This document shows, one piece after another, positions 16,201 through 23,330 of a stretch of DNA of 34,168 nucleotides. Origin of the DNA: Haloferax profundi (GTDB lineage Archaea > Halobacteriota > Halobacteria > Halobacteriales > Haloferacaceae); the NCBI RefSeq assembly GCF_001469865.1, contig NZ_LOPV01000107.1, forward strand, positions 1 through 34,168. Direction: 5' to 3'. Made by a program: the position numbers and the translations under genes. Below the pieces are notes generated by a model that was given only the letters and a program-made list of their open reading frames with translations, did not search any database and was not told the DNA's origin. How positions within the stretch are numbered: position 1 is the stretch's first letter; each line of letters begins with the position of its first letter.

Positions 16201-16788
16201 GGAGTACTGAAGGCCAGTCTCCTTGTCGTAGAGGTTGATTTCTTCGACGTAGCGCTCTGCCTCGTCGTTCCGTGCTTTGTACTCGTCGATGCCGAGCAGC
16301 GACCGGGCGTAGTCGGCGACGAGGACCGAGAGTGCCTGTGCGGTCCCACCCGCAGAGCGAATCGGCCCGGCGTAGTAGACGTTGACGAACTCGGTTCCGT
16401 CGTCGTTTTCGAGAATCTCGACGCGGTCGATTCCCTCGATTGGTGCGGCGACCACACCTTCGGTGAGGAGGGCGACGGCGGTGCGAACCGCACCTTCCAC
16501 TTTGCCTTCGCGGGAGTCGTAGTCACCGACGTTGCCGTCGACGAAGTCGGTCACGAGTTCCAGCGCCGCCTCTTCGCGAGACATCTGTCCTTCGAGTTCA
16601 CGGACGCGTTCGGCGACGCCGTCGATGCCGAGAATGTTCTCGACACGGTCGGCCATGTCTTTGGCGACCGGAATCTCCACGTTCGTCTTCGGGTCGTGTC
16701 CCTGCGCTTTCGCGGCGCGCGCTAACTCGAACGCTTCGTCGAGACGGTCTTCGATGCGCGCGAAGTAGCGCTCGTCCTCCTCTCGCAC
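13183..16788 (-). CDS. polC: DNA polymerase D large subunit (DP2)
   Basis: DP2 is the catalytic subunit of the archaeal family-D replicative polymerase and pairs with the DP1 exonuclease subunit. The 1201-residue product shows '[20 protein letters not shown]' near residue 140, '[20 protein letters not shown]' near 340, and a multi-cysteine zinc region at about 697-748 ('[18 protein letters not shown]' through 'CERCEWD'). The catalytic aspartates are in '[18 protein letters not shown]' near 948-960, followed by '[17 protein letters not shown]', and a last zinc ribbon lies at 1119-1138. No intein interrupts the catalytic site, a common intein target. An acidic low-complexity insert of about 40 residues is at 275-317. 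The start is GTG 16788, three bases after the upstream PPC gene, so the two form an operon. The C-terminus ends in 'KQSGIADFM', and this tail is duplicated downstream. Confidence 0.97.
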   Translation of the reverse strand: [1201 protein letters not shown]

Positions 16789-16791
16789 GGT

Positions 16792-17211
16792 TTACAACCA
16801 GAGGTCCAGGTCGGTTACGTCGTCGTGTTCGCGTTCGAGTGGTTCGTCGAACACGCGGAGATTCACTTCGCCAGCGAACACTGTCGCCGAGTCGAGGTGG
16901 CCCGCGAGCGACTGACCGCTTCGTCGCGAGAGCACCGCGTGCGTGTGGGCGAACGGTTCGCCGTCGAGGAGTGAGACGTTCCCCACGCAGGCGGCGACTT
17001 CGAGCGGTTCGTCGAACGTGACAGACTGATACTCCTGGTCGTCCTGGTCGTAGAACCAGATTTCGGCGTCCTGCACGGCACCCATCGCGTTGAACCACGC
17101 GGACTCGATGTCCTTCCGCGCGCAGAACTCCTCAATCTCCTCGCGCCAGTCTGCACCGTGTTCGAGGCGTGCGAGATACTCCTCGCTGACTGTCACCGCT
17201 CGAGCGTTCAT
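16792..17211 (-). CDS. PPC-domain (DUF296) DNA-binding-type protein
   Basis: A 139-residue single-domain protein of the PPC/DUF296 fold, known as the plant-and-prokaryote-conserved domain of AT-hook proteins and as stand-alone trimeric proteins in prokaryotes. The signature is 'GEPFAHTHAVLSRRSGQSLA' followed by 'GHLDSATVFAGEVNLRVFD', with metal-binding-type histidines (HTH, GH). 'IESAWFNAMGAVQDAEIWFY' is typical of the domain's first half. The start ATG 17211 follows a TATA-like ACATTTTAG by about 29 bases. The stop lies three bases before the polC GTG start. No AT-hook is present, so DNA binding itself is not shown by the sequence. Confidence 0.88.
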   Translation of the reverse strand: MNARAVTVSEEYLARLEHGADWREEIEEFCARKDIESAWFNAMGAVQDAEIWFYDQDDQEYQSVTFDEPLEVAACVGNVSLLDGEPFAHTHAVLSRRSGQSLAGHLDSATVFAGEVNLRVFDEPLEREHDDVTDLDLWL

Positions 17212-17249
17212 GCGACGTACCACGAGCGAGTCGGACTAAAATGTAAATG

Positions 17250-17272
17250 GTCTCGTCCGCGGTGGACGAGAC
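17250..17272 (-). terminator. Hairpin between the 55-residue gene and the PPC gene
   Basis: GTCTCGTCC-(5)-GGACGAGAC is a perfect 9-bp stem. On the minus strand it follows the 55-residue gene by about 30 bases, with a T-run just before it and a T-rich CATTTACATTTTAG just after. The trailing T-rich part also serves as the TATA region of the PPC-polC operon, so terminator and promoter appear merged. Confidence 0.55.
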
Positions 17273-17302
17273 GAAAAATCGAGTCGTCGATGCCGAACCG
17301 GT

Positions 17303-17470
17303 TTATCGCCAGTCGTCGAGTGCGAGTGCGTCGGCTACGTCGGCCGCGAGCCACGCGTCGTCGCGGGAGATGTCCGCGATAATAAGACGCTGGCCCGTCT
17401 GGGTGCTGTCCACCGAGGCCATGACCTCGGCGCCCGAGTCGTCGACGGAAGCCTTCGCATCCGGCGTCAT
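17303..17470 (-). CDS. Small conserved acidic protein, 55 residues (possibly DUF7556)
   Basis: A short gene read from the minus strand. It starts ATG 17470 and ends TAA 17303, encoding 55 residues that include 'AEVMASVDSTQTGQRLIIAD' and 'ISRDDAWLAADVADALALDD', ending in Trp-Arg. It resembles a haloarchaeal small-protein family that I remember as DUF7556, with the conserved 'RLIIADISRDDAWL' core; the number is from memory. A strong TATA box (CTTATATAG) is centred about 26 bases before the ATG, so the mRNA is leaderless, and a perfect hairpin follows the stop. It is therefore a complete small transcription unit. There are no cysteines or membrane helix. The function is unknown. Confidence 0.75.
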   Translation of the reverse strand: MTPDAKASVDDSGAEVMASVDSTQTGQRLIIADISRDDAWLAADVADALALDDWR

Positions 17471-17491
17471 GTATGATACGTAGTGTCACCC

Positions 17492-17500
17492 CTATATAAG
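17492..17500 (-). promoter_or_regulatory. TATA box of the 55-residue protein gene
   Basis: CTTATATAG on the minus strand, 22-30 bases before the ATG at 17470. One of the best TATA boxes in the window. Confidence 0.6.
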
Positions 17501-17550
17501 TTGCCCGAAACGGCAGACGCGCACGTGTCGTCTCAGTCGATTCTGTTGCC

Positions 17551-17637
17551 TCTAAAACTGGTTTAGATAGTAAAATGACCGTTTGAGCGATTCGTGTGGC
17601 AGAATTCGCCGTTTGGGTAGGGAACTACACCCCTACC
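17551..17637 (+). promoter_or_regulatory. Two inverted repeats upstream of dppA
   Basis: TCTAAA-(5)-TTTAGA at 17551-17567 and GGTAGGG-(8)-CCCTACC at 17616-17637 are both perfect in their arms. The second ends about 36 bases before the dppA TATA box, a sensible position for an activator or repressor. No regulator gene adjoins them. Which protein binds, if any, is unknown. Confidence 0.4.
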
Positions 17638-17673
17638 ACGCTATACTATATCAAACAAATCGAATACGGTAAG

Positions 17674-17678
17674 TTTAT
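17674..17678 (+). promoter_or_regulatory. TATA box of dppA
   Basis: AAGTTTATCC lies about 30 bases before the ATG at 17706, suggesting a leaderless or nearly leaderless dpp transcript. A second AT-rich element (CTATACTATATC, 17641-17652) lies just upstream and could be an alternative box. Confidence 0.5.
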
Positions 17679-17705
17679 CCACAAGGACTGGGAAGATTGG
17701 CCCGA

Positions 17706-19544
17706 ATGCCAGACACTAACAAACTCTCACGTCGTCGTTTCCTGAAGGCAACGGGTGGGGCCGCAACGGCCGCCGCTCTCGCCGGTTGTACCGGCGGTAA
17801 CGGCGAAGAGACGACGACCGAATCGGGTGGACAGGAAGAGACGACGACCGAACAGCAGACGGAAGCCGAAGACACCGGCACCGAGCTGTCCGGGTCCGTC
17901 TTCCAGCGCATCCTCACGGGTACGATCACCACGCTCGACCCCGTCGCAGCGACCGACACCTCGTCCGGTATCATCATTCAACAGGTCTTCGACTGCCTGA
18001 TGTCCTATCCGGACGGCCTCCCGACGGTCGAGAACGAACTCGCCGCGGACTACACGTCCTCGGAAGACTTCACGACCTACACGTTCCAGCTCGAAGACGC
18101 GACCTACCACGACGGTCGCGCAGTCAAGGCAGCTGACTTCGTCTACGCGTGGGAGCGTCTCGCCGCGTCCGAGAACAGCCGTCGCGCCTACTTCATCCTC
18201 GACTCCATCGGTGTCGAACACGAGACGGACAGCGAAGGTAGCTACGTGCCCGGTTCGCTCGGCGTCGAAGCCGCGAGCGACACCGAACTCGTCGTCAACC
18301 TCAGCGAACCGTTCCACGACACCCTCGAGATGCTCGCGTACACCTCGTTCGCCGCGTACCCCGAAGGTATCGTCGGCGACCTCGACGAGTACGATGGCGA
18401 GATGGAGTACACGGACTTCGCCAGCAAGAACCCTGTCGGCGCAGGTCCGTTCGAACTCGCCTTCTGGGAGAAGGGTACCGCAGCAGCCGTCTCCAAGTAC
18501 GACGACTACTACGGAGAGGCCGCGCAGGTCGACAACGTCCGCTGGCAGGTCATCGAGGACGACACGGCCCGCTACAACTACGCGATGAACGAGAACGCGG
18601 ACTACTTCAGCATGCCGACGGCTCAGTACGACCCCGGTAAGGTCTCTATCGAGTCGACGGACGAGTTCGGCCGTGAAATCGGTACGTACGGCCCAGTCCG
18701 CAACGGTAAGACGGTCAACTACGTCGGCGTTCCGACCCTGTCCATCTTCTACGTTGGTTTCAACATGAAGAAGGTCCCCAAGCCGGTCCGCCAGGCGTTC
18801 GCGTACGTCCTGAACCAAGACCAGATGGTCGAAGAAGTGTTCAAGGGCCGCGGTTCCCCGGCGTACATCTTCACGCCGCCGACCATCTACCCGGGTGGCG
18901 CACAGGCCGCACAGGAGAAGGTCGAGTCCGACTACCCGTACGGCGTCGCCGAGACCAACATCCAGAAGGCCCGCGAGGTCATGGAAGAAGCTGGCTACGG
19001 CCCGGACAACAAGTTCGAGGTCCAGTGGACCCAGTACAACTCCGACACGTGGGAAGAGATGGCGAAGATCCTGCGCGACCAGCTCGCGTCGGCTCACGTC
19101 AACATGAAGATTCAGAAGGCCGACTTCTCGACGCTCCTCGAGCGCGGCCGCAACGGTCAGCTCGAAGCGTACACCCTCGGCTGGATCGCTGACTGGCCAG
19201 CAGCGGACAACTTCCTCCAGCTGCTCAACCCGCCGCAAACGGACACCTCCCAGCAGGGTCCCATCTCGTACGTCAACTGGACGACCGACAACGGCGACTC
19301 CTACCAGAAGGCGGCCGACGCCTACCAGCGTGTCGTCAACAACCCGGCGCCGACCGACGACGCCCAGGCTGTTCGTGACGAAGCCTACGTCGAAATCGAG
19401 GAATCCAACTGGGACGACGTCGCGATGCTCACCATCTACAACCGCAAGGACGAGCGGTTCTGGTACGACACCGTCAACATCGAGCCGTTCGGTGGCATGG
19501 GTCCAAGCCGCCAGAAGCTGAACAACGTTACCCTCAACCGGTAA
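17706..19544 (+). CDS. dppA: ABC transporter substrate-binding lipoprotein, dipeptide/oligopeptide type
   Basis: The extracytoplasmic receptor of a peptide/nickel-type ABC importer (SBP family 5). The 612-residue precursor has a Tat signal, 'LSRRRFLKATGGAATAAALA', with the twin arginines at residues 9-10, ending in the lipobox LAGC (Cys28), so it is probably secreted folded and lipid-anchored. A Thr/Glu/Gly-rich linker runs to about residue 65. The binding domain follows: 'RILTGTITTLDPVAATDTSS', 'TYTFQLEDATYHDGRAVKAA', 'DFVYAWERL' (family-5 signature region) and 'AFAYVLNQDQMVEEVFKGRG'. The start ATG 17706 fits the TATA spacing, while a TTG nine bases upstream is less likely. dppBCDF follow on the same strand. 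The ligand cannot be read from sequence. Confidence 0.93.
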   Translation: MPDTNKLSRRRFLKATGGAATAAALAGCTGGNGEETTTESGGQEETTTEQQTEAEDTGTELSGSVFQRILTGTITTLDPVAATDTSSGIIIQQVFDCLMSYPDGLPTVENELAADYTSSEDFTTYTFQLEDATYHDGRAVKAADFVYAWERLAASENSRRAYFILDSIGVEHETDSEGSYVPGSLGVEAASDTELVVNLSEPFHDTLEMLAYTSFAAYPEGIVGDLDEYDGEMEYTDFASKNPVGAGPFELAFWEKGTAAAVSKYDDYYGEAAQVDNVRWQVIEDDTARYNYAMNENADYFSMPTAQYDPGKVSIESTDEFGREIGTYGPVRNGKTVNYVGVPTLSIFYVGFNMKKVPKPVRQAFAYVLNQDQMVEEVFKGRGSPAYIFTPPTIYPGGAQAAQEKVESDYPYGVAETNIQKAREVMEEAGYGPDNKFEVQWTQYNSDTWEEMAKILRDQLASAHVNMKIQKADFSTLLERGRNGQLEAYTLGWIADWPAADNFLQLLNPPQTDTSQQGPISYVNWTTDNGDSYQKAADAYQRVVNNPAPTDDAQAVRDEAYVEIEESNWDDVAMLTIYNRKDERFWYDTVNIEPFGGMGPSRQKLNNVTLNR

Positions 19545-19758
19545 TCGCGTTCACACCGGCAACGGTCACGCGCCCGTCGCCGAAATCAGAACGCTCAAAT
19601 ATTTTTGACATGCGTGCAGTTAGTCACCGCTATCTGTAAGATTGGGCTGAAAGAGGTCTCGAAAGTTCGAGATTAAGACTCCGAAGCGCAAGACATATCC
19701 ATCCCACTCATTAAACCCTTACAATAATGTCCGCTCGAACGGTCTGCGAGGTGATGCC
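19545..19758 (+). other. dppA-dppB intergenic region with hairpin and possible second promoter
   Basis: A T-run (ATTTTTG, 19601-19607) follows dppA. TCTCGAA-AG-TTCGAGA (19657-19672) is a perfect 16-bp inverted repeat. ACATATC (19693-19699) and TTAAACC (19711-19717) are TATA-like. GAGGTGAT (19748-19755) is a strong ribosome-binding site for dppB. The layout suits partial termination or processing that leaves more receptor mRNA than permease mRNA, as in many ABC operons. Confidence 0.5.
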
Positions 19759-20808
19759 ATGAGTCGATGGCAGTACTTCCTCCGCAGGGTACTGATGTCG
19801 ATTCCTGTCGTCATCTTCGGGACGACGATTACGTTTGCGCTCATCCGTCTGGGTCCCCTCGACCCCGTCTCAGCGATTTTGGGGACGCAATACAACCCAC
19901 AGGCGGCCGAGCAGATTCGAAATAACCTCGGATTGAACCAACCACTCTGGAGCCAGTACTTCGACTTCATGTACCGGCTGTTCACGTTCCAACTCGGCCA
20001 GTCGTGGGTCATCGCGCCCGGGACGACGGCGTACGAACTCATCCAGGTGTACGCGCCACGGACGATTTGGCTCGGCTTCTGGTCGGTCCTCATCGCACTG
20101 TTCGTCGGAATCCCGCTCGGGTTCTACGCCGGGCTGAACCCGAACACGCTCTCCGATTACGTCGCATCGTTCGGCGGAATCGTCTGGCGTGCGATGCCGA
20201 ACTTCTGGCTGGCAATTATGCTCGTCACTGCCCTCTCACAGACCGGGCAGTGGACGAATGGATTCTTCACGTGGCAGACGTGGATCGTAAAGACGAACGT
20301 CGTCACACCGCCAGCACTCGGCTTCTTCCAATCACCGCTACAGGGATTCATCGAAGACCCCGGTGGATGGATCAACTCGTTCGTCAGGGCGACGAAGCAG
20401 ATTGCACCTGCGGCGCTCGTCCTCGGGTCGGCGTCGATGGGTAACGAGATGCGTATCGGCCGGACGGCAGTCCTCGAGACCATCAACTCGAACTACGTCG
20501 AGACGGCCCGCGCGAAAGGTGTCTCCGGTCGCTCGCTCGTCTGGAAGCACATCTTCCGCAACGCGCTCATCCCGCTCGTCCCCATCATCACGGGCGAGGC
20601 GTTCTTGCTCCTCGGCGGGTCCGTCTTCGTCGAGACCGTCTTCGCCATCAACGGGCTCGGATGGCTGTTCTTCAACGCAGCCATCAACGGCGACTTGCCA
20701 CTCATCGGGACGCTGATGTACATCTTCATCCTCATCCTGGTTGGCACGAACATCTTGCAGGACTTCCTGTACACAGTCATCGACCCGCGCGTCGGGTACG
20801 AGGGGTGA
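19759..20808 (+). CDS. dppB: Peptide-type ABC transporter permease, first subunit
   Basis: A 349-residue inner-membrane permease of the DppB/OppB type. The N-terminus 'SRWQYFLRRVLMSIPVVIFG' gives the typical first helix, with 'LIRLGPLDPVSAILGTQYNP' as the conserved outer segment. The EAA loop that docks with the ATPases is 'ETARAKGVSGRSLVWKHIF' followed by 'RNALIPLVPIITGE' near residues 245-280. 'VFVETVFAINGLGWLFFNAA' is the family's C-terminal signature. Six main membrane helices are visible. The ATG is preceded at five bases by GAGGTGAT, a near-perfect Shine-Dalgarno sequence, so this gene is translated from a leadered message. A 65-residue central loop (about 165-205) is longer than in many bacterial homologues. 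Confidence 0.93.
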   Translation: MSRWQYFLRRVLMSIPVVIFGTTITFALIRLGPLDPVSAILGTQYNPQAAEQIRNNLGLNQPLWSQYFDFMYRLFTFQLGQSWVIAPGTTAYELIQVYAPRTIWLGFWSVLIALFVGIPLGFYAGLNPNTLSDYVASFGGIVWRAMPNFWLAIMLVTALSQTGQWTNGFFTWQTWIVKTNVVTPPALGFFQSPLQGFIEDPGGWINSFVRATKQIAPAALVLGSASMGNEMRIGRTAVLETINSNYVETARAKGVSGRSLVWKHIFRNALIPLVPIITGEAFLLLGGSVFVETVFAINGLGWLFFNAAINGDLPLIGTLMYIFILILVGTNILQDFLYTVIDPRVGYEG

Positions 20809-20814
20809 ATCACA

Positions 20815-22254
20815 GTGAGTACACCAACAGAAACCGAAATACCGCTTCGACAACGAGTCGCTGAGAATCCCCAACCAGCGCTGGTTTGGGCCGCAATCGG
20901 TGTGGTCCTCCTCGGCGTCGAACTTGGCGCAATCCTTCAGGTCGTCGGTGCCATCGCTGGCGTCGTCGTCAACCTCCTGCCGGGAGACCCCGGTGCCGCT
21001 GCAGTGAGTTCTCTCCAGGAGTCGCTCAAGGGCATCCCGACGCTCGTCTCCCGCGACTTCATCCCGAATCAGGGCTACTGGGACGGGTCGCAGTGGGTCG
21101 GAACCTTCCTCGGTCTCTCACCCGCCGCGGCGTGGGCAGTTCGCGTCACCGTCGTGTACGCGTACGCCTTCGCAGTCCTCGGCTGGCTCTGGAACGGCTA
21201 CAATCGCTACCGACGGTACTACCGCCGCGTCGACTGGACGCCGCGTGACGACGTCGTCAACCGCTTCCGGGGTCACACCTGGGGCCAGTTTGGACTTATC
21301 ATTACTATCACGTTTGTGGTTATGGCGGTATTCGCCCCCGCGCTCGGGCCGACCACCATGGAGGAGAACATCCTCCAACCGTACGACTACGAAGTCAGCT
21401 ACTGGGACGACGAGAGCCAGTCCGTCCAGACGGTTCTCGTCGGCGAAGCGAACCTCGGGTCTGGGTCGCAGGGTGCTGGTGACGAGAACGTCGCACCGAT
21501 GACCTACGACGACTTCGGCAGGTTCCATCCCTTCGGGACAGCGACAAATGGGAAGGACTTGTTCACACAAGTGGTGTTCGGAGCGAGGATATCGCTCACC
21601 ATCGCCACCGTCGCCATGGGAATCGCTGGTATCATCGGGCTCTCGTTAGCCATGCTAACAGCCTACTACAAGGGCCTCGCCGACCTGGCCATCGTGCTCG
21701 CGAGTGACTCGATACAGGCGTTGCCGGTCATCATGGTCCTCATCTTGATGCTCGTCATCTTCCAGAACACCTGGGTGAGGGAGTTGTACGACGGCGCAGT
21801 GCTCATCATCCTCATCTTCAGCCTCGTCTACTGGCCGTTCATCTGGCGGTCGATACGTGGTCCAGCGTTCCAGGTGTCCGAGCAGGACTGGATCGACGCC
21901 GCGAAATCCTTCGGTCAGACGCCGGGGCAGGTCATGCGCAAGCACATGGCTCCGTACGTATTCAGTTACATGCTCATCTACGCATCGCTCAGCCTCGGTG
22001 GTATCATCATCAGTGTGGCCGGCCTCTCGTACCTCGGTCTCGGTATCACGGCACCGACGCCCGAGTGGGGCCGTCTCATCGCCGACGGACAGCAGTACGT
22101 CGCGAGTCCCTCGTGGCACATCTCGCTGCTCCCCGGCGTGCTCATCACGCTCGTCGTGACGGGGCTGAACGCGTTCGGTGACGGTATCCGCGACGCAATC
22201 GACCCGCAGGCCGACACCGGTGACGAGGCCGCGGCGACCGGAGGTGGCGCATGA
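20815..22254 (+). CDS. dppC: Peptide-type ABC transporter permease, second subunit, N-terminally extended
   Basis: The partner permease of DppB. Bacterial DppC is about 300 residues, whereas this one is 479. The conserved core begins near residue 153 ('HTWGQFGLIITITFVVMAVF'), continues with 'HPFGTATNGKDLFTQVVFGA' and 'RISLTIATVAMGIAGIIGLS', and has the EAA loop 'DAAKSFGQTPGQVMRKHMAP' near 361-380 and 'LSYLGLGITAPTPEWGRLIA' at the end. The extra 150 N-terminal residues add two or three hydrophobic segments ('WAAIGVVLLGVELGAILQVV' and 'AAWAVRVTVVYAYAFAVLGW'). A 70-residue loop follows the first core helix. The start is GTG 20815, six bases after the dppB stop. The stop overlaps dppD by four bases. 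Confidence 0.92.
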   Translation: MSTPTETEIPLRQRVAENPQPALVWAAIGVVLLGVELGAILQVVGAIAGVVVNLLPGDPGAAAVSSLQESLKGIPTLVSRDFIPNQGYWDGSQWVGTFLGLSPAAAWAVRVTVVYAYAFAVLGWLWNGYNRYRRYYRRVDWTPRDDVVNRFRGHTWGQFGLIITITFVVMAVFAPALGPTTMEENILQPYDYEVSYWDDESQSVQTVLVGEANLGSGSQGAGDENVAPMTYDDFGRFHPFGTATNGKDLFTQVVFGARISLTIATVAMGIAGIIGLSLAMLTAYYKGLADLAIVLASDSIQALPVIMVLILMLVIFQNTWVRELYDGAVLIILIFSLVYWPFIWRSIRGPAFQVSEQDWIDAAKSFGQTPGQVMRKHMAPYVFSYMLIYASLSLGGIIISVAGLSYLGLGITAPTPEWGRLIADGQQYVASPSWHISLLPGVLITLVVTGLNAFGDGIRDAIDPQADTGDEAAATGGGA

Positions 22255-23330
22255 GCACCGAACAGCAACCCGAGACGCGCCAGAAGGGCGAACCGATTCT
22301 GTCGGTCGAGAACCTTCGCACCGCGTTCTACACGGACAAAGAGGTCATCCGCGCCGTCGACGGCATCTCGTTCGACATCCACCGTGGTGAGACGGTCGGT
22401 ATCGTCGGTGAATCCGGGTCCGGGAAGTCCGTCACCGCGCGGTCTATCATGCGACTCGTCGACAATCCGGGTCGCATCGAGAACGGTCGCATCATGTACG
22501 ACGGCGAGGACTTGCTCGACAAGACACCCAAGCAGATGCGCCGCATCCGAGGCGGCAGTATCGCGATGGTGTTCCAAGACCCGTTGACGAGTCTGAACCC
22601 CGTCTACACCGTCGGGAACCAGATCAAAGAAGCGCTCCGTCTGCACCGCGGCATGAGCGGTGGCAAGGCGACGCGCGAGGCAATCGAACTGCTCGAAGCA
22701 GTCGGGATTCCGGACGCGCACCGTCGCATCCGCGAGTACCCACACCAGTTCTCTGGTGGGATGCGACAGCGTGCCGTCATCGCGATGGCCCTCGCGTGCG
22801 ACCCCGAACTGCTCATCTGTGACGAACCGACGACGGCACTCGACGTGACCATCCAGGCGCAGATTCTGGAACTCCTCGAAGAACTCCAGGAAGAACGTGA
22901 CCTCGCCATCATGTTCATCACCCACGACATGGGTGTCATCGCAGAAATCGCAGACCGCGTCAACGTGATGTACGCGGGCGAAATCGTCGAGAGCGCACCG
23001 GTCGTCGAACTGTTCGAGTCGCCGAAGCACCCCTACACGCAGGGGCTCCTCGGCTCGATTCCCGGACAGGGACTCGAAGAAGGTGGTCGCCTCGCGACCA
23101 TCGAAGGCGACGTGCCGACGCCGAACGAAGAACCGACCTACTGCCGATTCGCACCGCGGTGCTCCAAGGCGTTCGCCGAGTGTGACACGGTCCACCCGGT
23201 CCCAGTCGACGTGGGTGACGACGCGACCCAGCACCGTGCATCGTGTCTGCTCTACCCAGAAGACCTCCCGACGGCGGAGGCAGTCGACGTCCACCGCTCG
23301 GGCGGCACAGACGGAGGTGACCAGCGATGA
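22251..23330 (+). CDS. dppD: Peptide-type ABC transporter ATP-binding protein, first subunit
   Basis: A 359-residue ATPase of the importer. Walker A is 'GESGSGKS' (53-60), the Q-loop region is '[19 protein letters not shown]', the signature is '[19 protein letters not shown]' (from about 167), Walker B is '[13 protein letters not shown]', and the switch histidine is in '[20 protein letters not shown]'. The C-terminal oligopeptide-transporter domain has the four-cysteine pattern Cys298, Cys304, Cys311, Cys332 (C-x5-C-x6-C-x20-C), which is known in this family to hold a [4Fe-4S] cluster in some members. The start ATG 22251 overlaps the dppC stop (ATGA) and the stop overlaps dppF in the same way, so the five-gene set is tightly coupled. 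Confidence 0.95.
   Translation: MSTEQQPETRQKGEPILSVENLRTAFYTDKEVIRAVDGISFDIHRGETVGIVGESGSGKSVTARSIMRLVDNPGRIENGRIMYDGEDLLDKTPKQMRRIRGGSIAMVFQDPLTSLNPVYTVGNQIKEALRLHRGMSGGKATREAIELLEAVGIPDAHRRIREYPHQFSGGMRQRAVIAMALACDPELLICDEPTTALDVTIQAQILELLEELQEERDLAIMFITHDMGVIAEIADRVNVMYAGEIVESAPVVELFESPKHPYTQGLLGSIPGQGLEEGGRLATIEGDVPTPNEEPTYCRFAPRCSKAFAECDTVHPVPVDVGDDATQHRASCLLYPEDLPTAEAVDVHRSGGTDGGDQR

Noticed and set aside
13183-16788. An intein in polC
   Set aside because: The catalytic NCDGDED region and flanking conserved blocks are continuous, with no Hedgehog/intein splice or homing-endonuclease motifs, and the length is that of an intein-free DP2.
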